A stretch of DNA of 11,047 bases from Bacteroidaceae bacterium. GTDB lineage: Bacteria; Bacteroidota; Bacteroidia; Bacteroidales; Bacteroidaceae. The translations under genes and the position numbers were made by a program. The first letter of the stretch is position 1. Each line of letters opens with the position of its first letter. Below the pieces are notes generated by a model, which saw only the letters and a list, made by a program, of their open reading frames with translations, was not told the DNA's origin and did not search any database. Positions 1 to 8,432 of the stretch are shown here, piece after piece. The stretch lies in assembly GCA_030843315.1 (NCBI GenBank), contig JAUUPT010000102.1, positions 1 through 11,047 on the forward strand, written 5' to 3'.

Positions 1-16
1 GGTAAATATAAAAAGA

Positions 17-59
17 GAAGAATCTCTTTTCCCTTTATGATGGGGAGAAGAGATTCTTC
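17..59 (-). terminator. Rho-independent terminator of the LruC lipoprotein gene
   Basis: A 17-bp stem pairs 17-33 with 43-59 (GAAGAATCTCTT arm; one G-U pair, otherwise Watson-Crick) around a 9-nt loop. Read on the minus strand, the stem is followed by a U-rich run, TCTTTTTATATTT. It starts 47 bases past the stop codon of the minus-strand gene at 107-1918, so it most likely ends that transcript. Confidence 0.85.
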
Positions 60-106
60 ATTATGTTCAGGGTGTATGTCCTGAATTATATTATGAGTTC
101 TGGCTA

Positions 107-1918
107 TTAGTAAATCAAATCTTCTTTTGGTTCGTTGTACCAAGCGTAGCTTTTATCCTTAAACCATTCAGTAAAAGTGGGGTATGCTTTGGTGATGTTA
201 ACCTTTTCCTGAGGCCATCTAAAGTCATTGCCGGGAATACGCATTCCCCAAGTGGCCTTTTCTTCCTGGCTATAATTATTCCAATGAACTTCTGCGTCAT
301 TTACTTTAATATAGAAATCAATGTTGTCTATGTTCAGTTTCTCTTTTATACCGTCAAATACTAATGTGAAATCTTTTTCCGGGTAGGAGGTTTGATTTTT
401 TACAGTATTGATAAGAGTAGAGCCTGTCTCGTCGCCTGCAAGGGCAAAATGTGCTTCAAGAGCATTACCTTGGTCGCTAAATAAAGGCTGTATTTCATTG
501 CCTACCTTAACATAGGGAACGATTTTGTATGAGGCACCGACAGCTTTCAGCTTACCATCTATGGTTAACTTAGTTCCTTGTTGAGTAGCGGTCATAGAAA
601 CTACGATGTCATTCATATCATAGTCGCCTTGTGTGGGATACATATCTTCAATGATATAGGTATAAGTTCCTAATTCATATTTTTCATCTGTTCCAAAGCC
701 ACCGCTACATTCAGTTCCAGCAATGACAATCTTGCCTATGGCATTTTCTGTCCAAGATCCAATATTGTGTGAACCTCTTTCCGGAGATTCTACCAAAATT
801 TCTTTTCCTACAGTTAAATTATCCTTACCATTATTGCCCCAACTGCCAACTTGCAGCAATCCTACATATTCTGTATCTTTTATATAATCATCTTTCTTTG
901 GTTTTTCAAATTTGCCATCATCACCAAAGCCTATTTTACAATTCTGGGCAGAAGTCAAGGCTCCAATAACCCTTAACCAAGCTCCTGTCTCCATAGTTAT
1001 CTTCATATCCGAAGCATTTAGTTTCAGACTACCACAGGACATATAGCTTCTTTCGTCCAGCTCTATTTTGTTTGACTGCAAATGAGCTTCTCCATCTACA
1101 ATAATACAGCCACCAGGTAACCTGCCATCATTATTGTCATCGTTATCCAATTTGGCACCGGCTTCCACATGCAAATTTCCTGTCACATGCACATAACCAT
1201 TATTCTCCAATGAAGAACTCTTCTCTTCATCGTTTTTATTCCCAACAAGAACCAAATCTCCATTAACAGTTAGTTTGCCGGTATCTTCTACATCGATCTC
1301 CCACCCATGTAATTTAGCATCTCCATTAATGATTAATGTACCTTCTATCTCTATTTCCACATCTTTCAAACTTCCGGTAATAGAAGATCCCATAGTGATT
1401 GTAACATCTTTTTCTATCTTGTACTCTCCGCTTCCTTTAATCTCAGAAGCGTCTGTTATTTTTTTGCTATCACTACGAGTATTAGCTACACTACGTGTTT
1501 TTGAGCTATTACCAAATGAATGGTTAATTGCAGTTCCTTCTACAGCAACCTCTTTCATTGTTACTATTTCGGAAGCATTCGCATTTTTAAAGACCTGTGC
1601 GATATACAATTTGGAAACCGTAGCCGGAATCACAATTTTCTGTGAAAACGGCATATCACCGGTTACTTCTCCCGATGCTGCAACCGGCAGGATACCCTCT
1701 CCGGGAGCTTTGTCATAGACGCGTACTGCGTAATAGTATTTTCCGTCGTACTCGTCGTTTACTTCTACATTAACGGTTAATGCTTTAGTAGTGGACCAAT
1801 CAAAATTCTCAGGAACATGTGCACCTAAGTTGGGGTTGTAGTTTGAGTCGTAAGCATCCTGCTGGCAGCCGGCCAACGTACATGTCATTACTAATAAACC
1901 AATTACTCCTTTTTTCAT
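107..1918 (-). CDS. LruC-domain (DUF4842-type) surface lipoprotein
   Basis: This 603-residue protein is probably an exported lipoprotein. It starts with MKKG, a short hydrophobic stretch and the lipobox L15-A-G-C18. The residues after the cysteine are QQDAYD; acidic and polar residues there are typical of outer-surface lipoproteins in Bacteroidetes, but surface exposure is inferred. Residues about 150-330 contain recurring short strands of the kind 'G-x-L-x-V-x-G', suggesting an elongated beta-solenoid. The LruC signature EDMYPTQGDYDMNDIVV is at 424-440, and the conserved family tail WGMRIPGNDFRWP is at 557-569. Proteins of this family occur in Bacteroides and in marine bacteria; I know of no established biochemical role. 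The gene has its own promoter and terminator, so it appears to be monocistronic. The start is fixed by the signal peptide. Confidence 0.85.
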   Translation of the reverse strand: MKKGVIGLLVMTCTLAGCQQDAYDSNYNPNLGAHVPENFDWSTTKALTVNVEVNDEYDGKYYYAVRVYDKAPGEGILPVAASGEVTGDMPFSQKIVIPATVSKLYIAQVFKNANASEIVTMKEVAVEGTAINHSFGNSSKTRSVANTRSDSKKITDASEIKGSGEYKIEKDVTITMGSSITGSLKDVEIEIEGTLIINGDAKLHGWEIDVEDTGKLTVNGDLVLVGNKNDEEKSSSLENNGYVHVTGNLHVEAGAKLDNDDNNDGRLPGGCIIVDGEAHLQSNKIELDERSYMSCGSLKLNASDMKITMETGAWLRVIGALTSAQNCKIGFGDDGKFEKPKKDDYIKDTEYVGLLQVGSWGNNGKDNLTVGKEILVESPERGSHNIGSWTENAIGKIVIAGTECSGGFGTDEKYELGTYTYIIEDMYPTQGDYDMNDIVVSMTATQQGTKLTIDGKLKAVGASYKIVPYVKVGNEIQPLFSDQGNALEAHFALAGDETGSTLINTVKNQTSYPEKDFTLVFDGIKEKLNIDNIDFYIKVNDAEVHWNNYSQEEKATWGMRIPGNDFRWPQEKVNITKAYPTFTEWFKDKSYAWYNEPKEDLIY

Positions 1919-1971
1919 AATGTTTCTGTTTTAAACTATTTGTACTGAAAAACTCGAGAATGAATTCTGTG

Positions 1972-2002
1972 CAAAGGTATTAAATAGGTTATATATATAC
2001 AA
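1972..2002 (-). promoter_or_regulatory. Bacteroides-type promoter for the LruC lipoprotein gene
   Basis: On the minus strand, TACCTTTG (plus-strand 1972-1979) matches the Bacteroides -7 consensus TAnnTTTG exactly. A TTG (plus-strand CAA at 2000-2002) lies 20 bases upstream, which is the expected -33 spacing. The spacer is very AT-rich (TATATATATA). Transcription would start roughly 45-50 bases before the ATG at 1918. Confidence 0.75.
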
Positions 2003-2122
2003 GTAAAAAGTTGTATTTGTTTTTTTAAAACTTGATATGCTATTCATTCTGTGCCGTTTAGTTGACAATTGTGTTATACTTCCCTTTATTGCAAGAATTA
2101 ATAATTTTCATCGCATTCATTT

Positions 2123-2152
2123 ATGGGTATAGGTATTGACCGCTTGGTTCTT
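2123..2152 (+). other. Short stretch encoding a lysyl-tRNA-synthetase-like motif 3 peptide
   Basis: Ten codons read MGIGIDRLVL, very close to class II aminoacyl-tRNA synthetase motif 3 as found in LysRS (GxGIGIDRLVM type). A stop codon lies at 2102-2104 in this frame, and the residues after the motif do not look like LysRS. The frame then runs antisense into the 3' end of the GH20 gene. It could be a tiny lysS remnant or chance. It lies in the 291-base gap between the LruC and GH20 genes, which otherwise holds the LruC promoter and no clear terminator for the GH20 gene. Confidence 0.2.
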
Positions 2153-2209
2153 GAGGTATATATTGCTCATATCAGCAATGAATTCCTTAGAATTGCCGTT
2201 GAATGGTGG

Positions 2210-4462
2210 TTATTGTATGACAATCTCGTCTACGAACAGAAACTGCTTCTTCCCTTGTATGGCATGGAAGCGTACGTAGCGTGCTTGGGTAGGGCTACCA
2301 ATCCAGCCGAAGTCACGGAAAATAACGTCTTTTCCGGCCTCTTCCTCGTTACAAATATCCGTATTTAATAAGGTGAAGTTTTTGCCGTCTACCGAGGCCC
2401 ATACTTCTACTTTAGCAGGCAGGAATACTTGTGGGGTGCGAACTTGCATGAAGTTTGCCACAACGCGATGAATGGAAGTAACTTCGCCTAAATCAATCGT
2501 TGCATCCAAGTCGTTGGGGCAGAAGCCCTGCCAACGTCCGTCCATATAGCTCATTCCGCCGCGAAGTCCGTCGAGGAGACCGGTGTCACCGCCACCTTTA
2601 TAGACTTCTTTGTTTTGATAATAGCCTCCGTCTTTGGCGTAGGTTATTTGTTTTCCTATGGCTTTGTGATAGTCCGTTCTTAGCCGGAGGCTCTTTCCGA
2701 GCGGTGTTTTCCCGTCGAAAAGGCGTGCCGTCAGCAAGATGGAGTCTTTGACGGCAAATGGCTTTTTGTAAAGTTTGGATGAGGCGGTGGGCTCCGAACC
2801 ATCCGTCGTATAGCGTATGTCGATAGGGTATTTCTCTGAAGTTAGGGACAGCATGATTCTCTTCTTTGCGTAGTCTACTGTTTGGTTGCTTTTCACTTGC
2901 TCCGACAGCATGAAGGGGTTGTATCCCTTTGCTTTGATATGGTGGATTTCGTTATTGATACGCCGTTTAAAACTCTCCGGCTGCCGCTTGCTTTGCGGCG
3001 TCCAACCTACTTCTGCCAAAGCGATGATACGTGGATATATCATGTATTCAGCATGCTCTTTAGTAGGTATATATTCTGCCCATACATTGCCTTGTACACC
3101 TAATATATATTTGGTGATGTCCGTTCCCAATGAATCGGGAGCAGGGTCATAAGAATAAGTTCGTCCGATAGGTATGTAGGAGCCGAAGGCGAGTGGTTGG
3201 GTTTCGGGGTCATCTTGATAATGATCCAGGTAGCAATAGCTTCCCGGGGTCATGATGGCATAATGGCCCATTTGTGCAGCGGAAATGCCTCCCTCTGTAT
3301 CACGCCATGACATGACGGTGGCGTTGGGGGCGAGTCCGCCGTCCAGTATCTCATCCCAGCCGATGATGTCGCGTCCTTTGGAGTTGATGTATTTCTCGAT
3401 GCGAGCTATCATGTAACTTTGCAGTTCGCTTTCATCTTTCAGTCCTTCGTCCTTCATGCGTTTCTGGCATTTGGGGCATGCTTTCCAGTGGCGTCTGCTG
3501 GCTTCGTCGCCGCCGATGTGGATGTAGTGAGAGGGGAAGAGACGTATCACTTCGTTCAGCACATCTTCGAAGAACTTGAAAGTCTCTTCGTTGCCGATGC
3601 ATACTTCGCCCGATGTGTAAGGCTCTCCCGTACAGGATAATTGCGGATAGGCGGCGAGCACTTCATCGGAATGTCCCGGCATCTCTATTTCGGGGATAAC
3701 CGTGATATGCCTCAAGCGGGCGTATTCCAGCACTTCGCGTACATCAGCCTCTGTGTAGTAGCCGCCATAGGCTCCTTCTTCATCTTTTTCGCAGTAGTGA
3801 TGGTCGTATTTTCCCCAGTCTTGCAGGTTGGCAGCTTTTCGCCAGGCGGCGAACTCTGTCAGACGGGGATAGCCGGGAATTTCCAGACGCCATCCGGCAC
3901 CGTCAGTCAGATGCCAGTGCAGGCGATTGATCTTGTAGGTGGCCACCAGGTCGAGCTGTTTCTTGACGTGCTCTTTGTCGAAGAAATGCCGGGATACATC
4001 CAGGTGAAGGCCCCGATAGGGGAACCGGGGCTCGTCCTCAATAACGGTTACGGGCAGTTTCTTGCCGTTGCGGGCGAGTTGCGCCAGCGTTTGCAGGGCG
4101 TAGAAGGCGCCGGTGGCGGACTTGGCTTTGATGTTTACTCCTCTTTTGCTGATTTCCAGCTTGTAGCCTTCGGCAGAAGAGGGAGTGTCCGTCTGTTCTG
4201 ATACTTCTATGGTGACGAAAGGATTCTTATCGCTCAGCTCCATCGGAAGAGGGTAGCTTGGCAGATAAGCCAGCAGATCGTCCATTTCAGGCTGGGGCAG
4301 GTTGACCGAGAAGGTAACCGTAGCGGGAAGATTGACTGTTTTAGAAGTTGTTTTCTCGAACTGCGGGTATGGAATCATACTGAGTTCCTGGGGTGTTTCA
4401 CAAGCTGCCAACAATAACGCGGCAGCAAAAATGAGGTTGAGGGGGTTTTTAAATAATCTCAT
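2210..4462 (-). CDS. GH20 beta-N-acetylhexosaminidase, lipoprotein
   Basis: This exo-glycosidase is expected to release terminal beta-GlcNAc or GalNAc from glycans by substrate-assisted catalysis at the periplasm or cell surface. An upstream ATG at 4510 is open, but the ATG at 4462 is preferred. It puts the signal peptide (MRLFKNPLNLIFAAALLLAAC, lipobox cysteine 21) at the N terminus and gives 750 residues. With that numbering, residues about 30-140 form the GH20 N-terminal domain. The TIM barrel follows, with the RGLHLDVSRHF strand near 150-160, EIEMPGH at 258-264 and the catalytic pair in HIGGDE, D319-E320. Residues about 545-595 contain TTDGSEP, typical of the chitobiase C-terminal domain. 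The last 140 residues resemble an F5/8 type C (discoidin-like) carbohydrate-binding module. All key residues seem intact. No SusC/SusD pair is adjacent, so it is not in a visible polysaccharide utilisation locus. Confidence 0.93.
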   Translation of the reverse strand: MRLFKNPLNLIFAAALLLAACETPQELSMIPYPQFEKTTSKTVNLPATVTFSVNLPQPEMDDLLAYLPSYPLPMELSDKNPFVTIEVSEQTDTPSSAEGYKLEISKRGVNIKAKSATGAFYALQTLAQLARNGKKLPVTVIEDEPRFPYRGLHLDVSRHFFDKEHVKKQLDLVATYKINRLHWHLTDGAGWRLEIPGYPRLTEFAAWRKAANLQDWGKYDHHYCEKDEEGAYGGYYTEADVREVLEYARLRHITVIPEIEMPGHSDEVLAAYPQLSCTGEPYTSGEVCIGNEETFKFFEDVLNEVIRLFPSHYIHIGGDEASRRHWKACPKCQKRMKDEGLKDESELQSYMIARIEKYINSKGRDIIGWDEILDGGLAPNATVMSWRDTEGGISAAQMGHYAIMTPGSYCYLDHYQDDPETQPLAFGSYIPIGRTYSYDPAPDSLGTDITKYILGVQGNVWAEYIPTKEHAEYMIYPRIIALAEVGWTPQSKRQPESFKRRINNEIHHIKAKGYNPFMLSEQVKSNQTVDYAKKRIMLSLTSEKYPIDIRYTTDGSEPTASSKLYKKPFAVKDSILLTARLFDGKTPLGKSLRLRTDYHKAIGKQITYAKDGGYYQNKEVYKGGGDTGLLDGLRGGMSYMDGRWQGFCPNDLDATIDLGEVTSIHRVVANFMQVRTPQVFLPAKVEVWASVDGKNFTLLNTDICNEEEAGKDVIFRDFGWIGSPTQARYVRFHAIQGKKQFLFVDEIVIQ

Positions 4463-4604
4463 TGTTGCAGGGGGTGTTAAGTTTTGGGGTAAATATACGG
4501 AATAATACATAAAAAGGATAATCTTTACTTCTTAAAATCCTTTTCGGTCGAAAAAACGTTAACACAATTCGTTCGTCTCATAAAAAAGTACGATATTTGC
4601 AGCC
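4463..4604. promoter_or_regulatory. Divergent intergenic region between GH20 and LysE genes
   Basis: Both flanking genes are transcribed away from this 142-base region, so it must hold both promoters. On the minus strand TATATTTA (plus-strand 4490-4497) matches TAnnTTTG at seven of eight positions, 27 bases before the GH20 start; no clear -33 TTG is correctly spaced. On the plus strand GATATTTGC ends four bases before the LysE ATG, but it does not fit the -7 consensus well and would leave almost no leader. Neither assignment is firm. Confidence 0.35.
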
Positions 4605-5258
4605 ATGATTCAGATAGAAACCATATTTGACATATTGTGGAAAGGGTTCATTATCGGCGTCATTGTGTCTGCGCCATTGGGTCCCGTGGGTGTATTGTGC
4701 ATTCAACGCACCTTGAACAAGGGGCGATGGTATGGTTTCGTAACGGGGATGGGAGCTTCGTTGAGCGATATTGCATACGCCTTGTTGACGGGCTATGGAA
4801 TGAGTTTTGTGTTTGATTATGTCAACAAGAATATATTTTATCTGCAGCTTTTCGGAAGCATTCTCCTGTTGGCATTCGGCATTTATACCTTCCGCAGTAA
4901 TCCGGTGCAATCCATTCGTCCCGTGTCCACTAATAAAGGATCTTATTTCCATAACTTCATTACGGCATTCGCCGTCACGTTATCCAATCCGCTTGTTATT
5001 TTCTTGTTCGTAGGTCTTTTCGCCCGTTTTGCCTTTGTCAGCGAAGGGGTGCTGGTGTTCGAGGCCGTTACCGGATATGTAGCCATTGCACTTGGGGCAT
5101 TGGCTTGGTGGTTTGGCATTACCTATTTTGTCAATAAAGTCCGTACGCAATTCAATCTGCGTGGCATTTGGGTGTTGAATCGTGTTATCGGAAGTATTGT
5201 CATGGTGGTGTCTGTGCTCGGATTGGTGTTTACGCTGATGGGAGAGTCGCTCTACTAA
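4605..5258 (+). CDS. LysE/RhtB-family amino-acid exporter
   Basis: This 217-residue inner-membrane protein has about six hydrophobic segments (roughly 12-32, 44-70, 77-95, 117-140, 150-175 and 192-213). That matches the size and topology of LysE/RhtB/CadD exporters. The family's N-terminal motif is present as SAPLGPVGVLCIQRTL (22-37), followed by G-x-x-x-G-x-G-A-x-x-S-D (44-55). A conserved S-N-P (127-129) starts the fourth segment. Family members export amino acids or related small molecules; the substrate cannot be read from sequence. It is the first gene of the plus-strand run, 20 bases before the DUF4924 gene. Confidence 0.85.
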   Translation: MIQIETIFDILWKGFIIGVIVSAPLGPVGVLCIQRTLNKGRWYGFVTGMGASLSDIAYALLTGYGMSFVFDYVNKNIFYLQLFGSILLLAFGIYTFRSNPVQSIRPVSTNKGSYFHNFITAFAVTLSNPLVIFLFVGLFARFAFVSEGVLVFEAVTGYVAIALGALAWWFGITYFVNKVRTQFNLRGIWVLNRVIGSIVMVVSVLGLVFTLMGESLY

Positions 5259-5278
5259 CTGACAACTGATAATTCAAT

Positions 5279-5818
5279 ATGAAGATAGCACAACAGCTGA
5301 AAGAAAAGAATATAGCCGAATACCTTATATATATGTGGCAGGTGGAAGATTTGCTCCGTGCCAATGGTTGCGACATCGACCGGATAGGCCGTAACATCAT
5401 TGCGCGTTATCCCGAAGAGGAACGTCCGGCACTGGAAGAATGGTATGGAAACCTGGCCGACATGATGCGTGCCGAAGGCGTCATGGAGAAAGGACATCTG
5501 CAAATCAACCGGAACGTTATTCAGAATCTGACGGAACTGCATGGAGCACTGCTGGCTTCCACGAAATATCCGTTTTATAATGCGGCATACTTCAAGGTAT
5601 TGCCCTTTATCGTCGAGTTGCGCCAGAAGAATGGCCGGAAAGAAGAGTCTGAACTCGAAACTTGCTTTGAGGCACTCTATGGAGTGTTATTGCTGCGCCT
5701 GCAGAAGAAGGAAATCAGCCAGGGAACGGCGAAAGCGATAGAGGCTATCAGTAGCTTTGTGTCACTGCTTGCCAATTACTACGACAAGGAGAAGCGGGGT
5801 GAGCTGGAGCTGGATTAA
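5279..5818 (+). CDS. DUF4924 family protein of unknown function
   Basis: This 179-residue protein is soluble and mostly helical, without signal peptide or membrane segment. The N-terminal QQLKEKNIAEYLIYMWQVED (5-24) is the part I recognise as typical of DUF4924, a family essentially confined to Bacteroidetes. Other visible blocks are EEWYGNLADMM (58-68) and a charged helical C terminus. No catalytic motif is apparent and the function is unknown. It sits 20 bases after the LysE-type gene and 48 bases before rfbD on the same strand, so it is probably co-transcribed. Confidence 0.75.
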   Translation: MKIAQQLKEKNIAEYLIYMWQVEDLLRANGCDIDRIGRNIIARYPEEERPALEEWYGNLADMMRAEGVMEKGHLQINRNVIQNLTELHGALLASTKYPFYNAAYFKVLPFIVELRQKNGRKEESELETCFEALYGVLLLRLQKKEISQGTAKAIEAISSFVSLLANYYDKEKRGELELD

Positions 5819-5866
5819 AAGAGAATTGTTCATCGTAACATCAATATTATAAGTATAGCTTTTTAA

Positions 5867-6721
5867 ATGAATATTTTAATAACCGGTGCCAATGGTCAAC
5901 TTGGCAATGAGATGCAGGTGCTGTCGAAAGAGAATGCCGGGCACGTTTATTTCTTCACGGATGTACAAGAGTTGGATATTTGCGACGAACAGGCTGTATG
6001 TCAGTTTGTGCGAAGCAATCAGATCAATATAATCGTGAACTGTGCCGCTTATACGGCAGTGGATAAGGCAGAAGATGATCCTGAATTCTGTGATAAACTG
6101 AATCATGTCGCTCCGGGCTATCTGGCTGCTGCTGCCGAGGCTTGCGGCGCTGCATTGATACAAGTATCTACTGACTATGTATTCGATGGGACGGGACATA
6201 TACCTTACACCGAAGACATGGCTCCTTGTCCCAATTCGGTTTATGGCACTACCAAGTTGGCAGGCGAACAGGCGGTGATGGAGAATTGCAGTCGCGCTAT
6301 GATTATCCGCACGGCATGGCTGTATTCCATTTATGGAAATAATTTTGTAAAGACCATGCTGCGACTGGGACGTGAGCGTGAAACGCTGGGCGTTGTTTTC
6401 GACCAGATTGGTACACCGACCTATGCCAATGACCTGGCACGTGCCATCTTCGCAGCTATTAATAAGGGTATTGTTTCCGGTATTTATCACTTCAGTGATG
6501 AGGGCGTTTGTTCCTGGTACGATTTTACCTTGGCAATTCATCGCCTGGCTGGGATTACTACCTGCAAAGTGAGCCCGCTGCATACGGATGAATTTCCGGC
6601 TAAGGCTCCACGCCCGCATTATTCGGTACTGGATAAAACAAAGATAAAAAAGACACTCGATATCGAAATTCCCCATTGGGAGAGTAGTTTGAAGAAGTGT
6701 ATTGAACTGTTAGAGAAATAA
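5867..6721 (+). CDS. rfbD: dTDP-4-dehydrorhamnose reductase
   Basis: RfbD/RmlD reduces dTDP-4-dehydro-L-rhamnose to dTDP-L-rhamnose with NAD(P)H, the last step in making this donor for surface polysaccharides. The 284-residue length is normal. The extended-SDR fold is clear: nucleotide-binding G7-A-N-G10-Q-L-G13, NCAAYTAVDKAE (58-69), STDYVFDG (101-108), the catalytic Y126-x-x-x-K130, RTAWLYS (148-154) and the RPxxS block (249-253). No other rhamnose-pathway genes (rfbA, B, C) are in the window. Its stop is five bases from the prfC start, so the two are probably translated from one message. The 48-base gap before it shows no convincing promoter. Confidence 0.95.
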   Translation: MNILITGANGQLGNEMQVLSKENAGHVYFFTDVQELDICDEQAVCQFVRSNQINIIVNCAAYTAVDKAEDDPEFCDKLNHVAPGYLAAAAEACGAALIQVSTDYVFDGTGHIPYTEDMAPCPNSVYGTTKLAGEQAVMENCSRAMIIRTAWLYSIYGNNFVKTMLRLGRERETLGVVFDQIGTPTYANDLARAIFAAINKGIVSGIYHFSDEGVCSWYDFTLAIHRLAGITTCKVSPLHTDEFPAKAPRPHYSVLDKTKIKKTLDIEIPHWESSLKKCIELLEK

Positions 6722-6726
6722 CAACT

Positions 6727-8301
6727 ATGGCCAATAACAACGAAATAGAAAGAAGACGAACCTTTGCGATTATCGCGCACCCGGATGCCGGTAAAACGTC
6801 ATTAACCGAGAAGCTGCTGCTCTTCGGTGGACAGATTCAGGTGGCAGGTGCCGTGAAGAGTAACAAAATAAAGAAGTCGGCAACGTCCGACTGGATGGAT
6901 ATCGAGAAGCAGCGCGGTATCTCCGTGACCACTTCGGTGATGGAGTTCGACTACCGCGACTACAAGATTAATATCCTCGACACCCCCGGTCACCAGGACT
7001 TCGCCGAAGATACTTACCGCACGCTGACCGCTGTAGACAGCGTCATCATCGTGGTGGACGGTGCGAAAGGTGTGGAGTCGCAGACCCGCAAACTGATGGA
7101 AGTTTGTCGTATGCGCAACACGCCGGTGATTATCTTCGTCAACAAGATGGACCGCGAAGCCAAAGACCCCTTCGATCTGCTGGACGAGCTCGAAGAAGAA
7201 CTCTCCATTCATGTCCGTCCGCTGACGTGGCCTATTGAAAGCGGTGCCCGCTTCAAAGGTGTTTATAACATCTATGAACATAACCTGAACCTCTTCCAGC
7301 CTTCCAAGCAAGTGGTGACTGAGAAGGTAGAGGTGGATATCAATACAGAAGAGTTGGACGCACAGATTGGTGCGCAACTGGCTGACAAGCTGCGTGGCGA
7401 ACTGGAACTGATAGACGGCGTTTATCCCGAATTCGACAAGACGGAATACCTGAAAGGCGATCTTGCCCCCGTATTCTTCGGTTCGGCACTCAATAACTTC
7501 GGTGTGCAGGAACTGCTGGACTGCTTCGTAGAGATAGCCCCCAGCCCCCGTCCCGTGAAGGCGGAAGAACGTGAAGTAGAACCGGAAGAGCCTAAATTCA
7601 CCGGCTTCATCTTCAAGATTACCGCCAATATCGACCCCAATCACCGCTCTTGTATCGCATTCTGTAAGATATGTTCGGGCAAGTTTACGCGTAATGCGCC
7701 CTATCTGCACGTGCGTCATGGCAAGACGATGCGTTTCTCTTCGCCCACCCAGTTCATGGCACAGCGCAAGACAACCATCGACGAGGCATGGGCAGGAGAT
7801 ATCATCGGTCTGCCGGACAACGGTACTTTCAAGATTGGCGACACGCTGACCGAGGGTGAAATGCTCCATTTCCGCGGTTTGCCGAGCTTCTCGCCGGAGA
7901 TGTTCAAGTATATCGAGAATGCCGACCCGATGAAGCAGAAACAGCTTGCCAAGGGCGTCGACCAACTGATGGACGAAGGTGTGGCGCAGTTGTTTGTCAA
8001 CCAGTTCAATGGGCGGAAGATTATCGGTACGGTAGGGCAGTTGCAGTTCGAGGTCATTCAATACCGTTTGGAGAATGAATACAGCGCCAAATGTCGTTGG
8101 GAACCCCTCAGCCTGTACAAAGCCTGCTGGATAGAGAGCGACGACGCAGAAGAGCTGGAAGCCTTCAAGAAACGTAAATATCAATATATGGCGAAAGACC
8201 GCGAGGGTAGGGACGTGTTCCTGGCGGATAGCGGCTACGTGCTGCAAATGGCGCAGATGGACTTCAAGCATATCAAGTTCCACTTTACGAGCGAGTTCTG
8301 A
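6727..8301 (+). CDS. prfC: Peptide chain release factor 3 (RF3)
   Basis: RF3 is a cytoplasmic GTPase that removes RF1 or RF2 from the ribosome after termination. The 524-residue length agrees with the family (about 530). The GTPase motifs are intact: P-loop AHPDAGKT (17-24), RGISVT switch (63-68), DTPGH (85-89), NKMD (139-142) and an SGA G5-like motif near 172. The RF3-specific KSNKIKKSATSDWM segment (44-57) follows the P-loop. The C-terminal region has GRKIIGTVGQLQFEV and ends in HIKFHFTSEF. It is the last gene of the LysE-DUF4924-rfbD-prfC run and is followed by a hairpin. G+C content is high here, clearly above that of the gene at 9665-10915. Confidence 0.97.
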   Translation: MANNNEIERRRTFAIIAHPDAGKTSLTEKLLLFGGQIQVAGAVKSNKIKKSATSDWMDIEKQRGISVTTSVMEFDYRDYKINILDTPGHQDFAEDTYRTLTAVDSVIIVVDGAKGVESQTRKLMEVCRMRNTPVIIFVNKMDREAKDPFDLLDELEEELSIHVRPLTWPIESGARFKGVYNIYEHNLNLFQPSKQVVTEKVEVDINTEELDAQIGAQLADKLRGELELIDGVYPEFDKTEYLKGDLAPVFFGSALNNFGVQELLDCFVEIAPSPRPVKAEEREVEPEEPKFTGFIFKITANIDPNHRSCIAFCKICSGKFTRNAPYLHVRHGKTMRFSSPTQFMAQRKTTIDEAWAGDIIGLPDNGTFKIGDTLTEGEMLHFRGLPSFSPEMFKYIENADPMKQKQLAKGVDQLMDEGVAQLFVNQFNGRKIIGTVGQLQFEVIQYRLENEYSAKCRWEPLSLYKACWIESDDAEELEAFKKRKYQYMAKDREGRDVFLADSGYVLQMAQMDFKHIKFHFTSEF

Positions 8302-8326
8302 TTTCGTCCGCTTTGTTTTCTTTTAC

Positions 8327-8381
8327 TTCAGGCACGGATTATACGGTTTTGTTTACATAATCTGTGTAATCCGTGCCTGAA
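8327..8381 (+). terminator. Hairpin terminator after prfC
   Basis: An 18-bp stem pairs 8327-8344 (TTCAGGCACGGATTATAC) with 8364-8381. One pair is G-U and the rest are Watson-Crick, around a 19-nt loop. It begins 25 bases after the prfC stop and is followed by AATTATATTTTAATATT, which is T-rich but not an unbroken U tract. It most likely ends the prfC transcript. The right arm is part of two tandem near-identical 9-mers, AATCTGTGT and AATCCGTGC (8359-8376). Confidence 0.65.
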
Positions 8382-8396
8382 ATTATATTTTAATAT

Positions 8397-8404
8397 TACC
8401 TTTG
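8397..8404 (+). promoter_or_regulatory. -7 promoter element for the split regulator gene
   Basis: TACCTTTG matches the Bacteroides -7 consensus TAnnTTTG exactly and lies 28 bases before the ATG at 8433, directly after the prfC hairpin. No clear -33 TTG is found at the usual distance. The nine bases TTACCTTTG (8396-8404) are identical to the core of the tandem repeats at 9488-9569. Confidence 0.55.
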
Positions 8405-8432
8405 TCGCCCGAAACAACTGAACATTGAAAAC

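Noticed and set aside
2162..2194. Small inverted repeats ATTGCT/AGCAAT and AATTC/GAATT downstream of the GH20 stop.
   Set aside because: Stems of six and five bp without a U tract on the minus strand do not support a terminator.
3641..4201. A 186-codon plus-strand open frame within the GH20 gene.
   Set aside because: It is antisense to the intact GH20 catalytic domain, has no family features and no promoter or ribosome-binding signal.
4463..4510. Sixteen extra N-terminal residues of the GH20 protein from the upstream ATG at 4510.
   Set aside because: They would push the lipoprotein signal peptide inward and cover the likely -7 element; the ATG at 4462 gives a normal signal peptide.
6802..8283. 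A 493-codon open frame antisense to prfC.
   Set aside because: Its product is rich in His, Gln and Phe with no recognisable domain. It is a shadow of the codon bias of prfC, which has all RF3 motifs.
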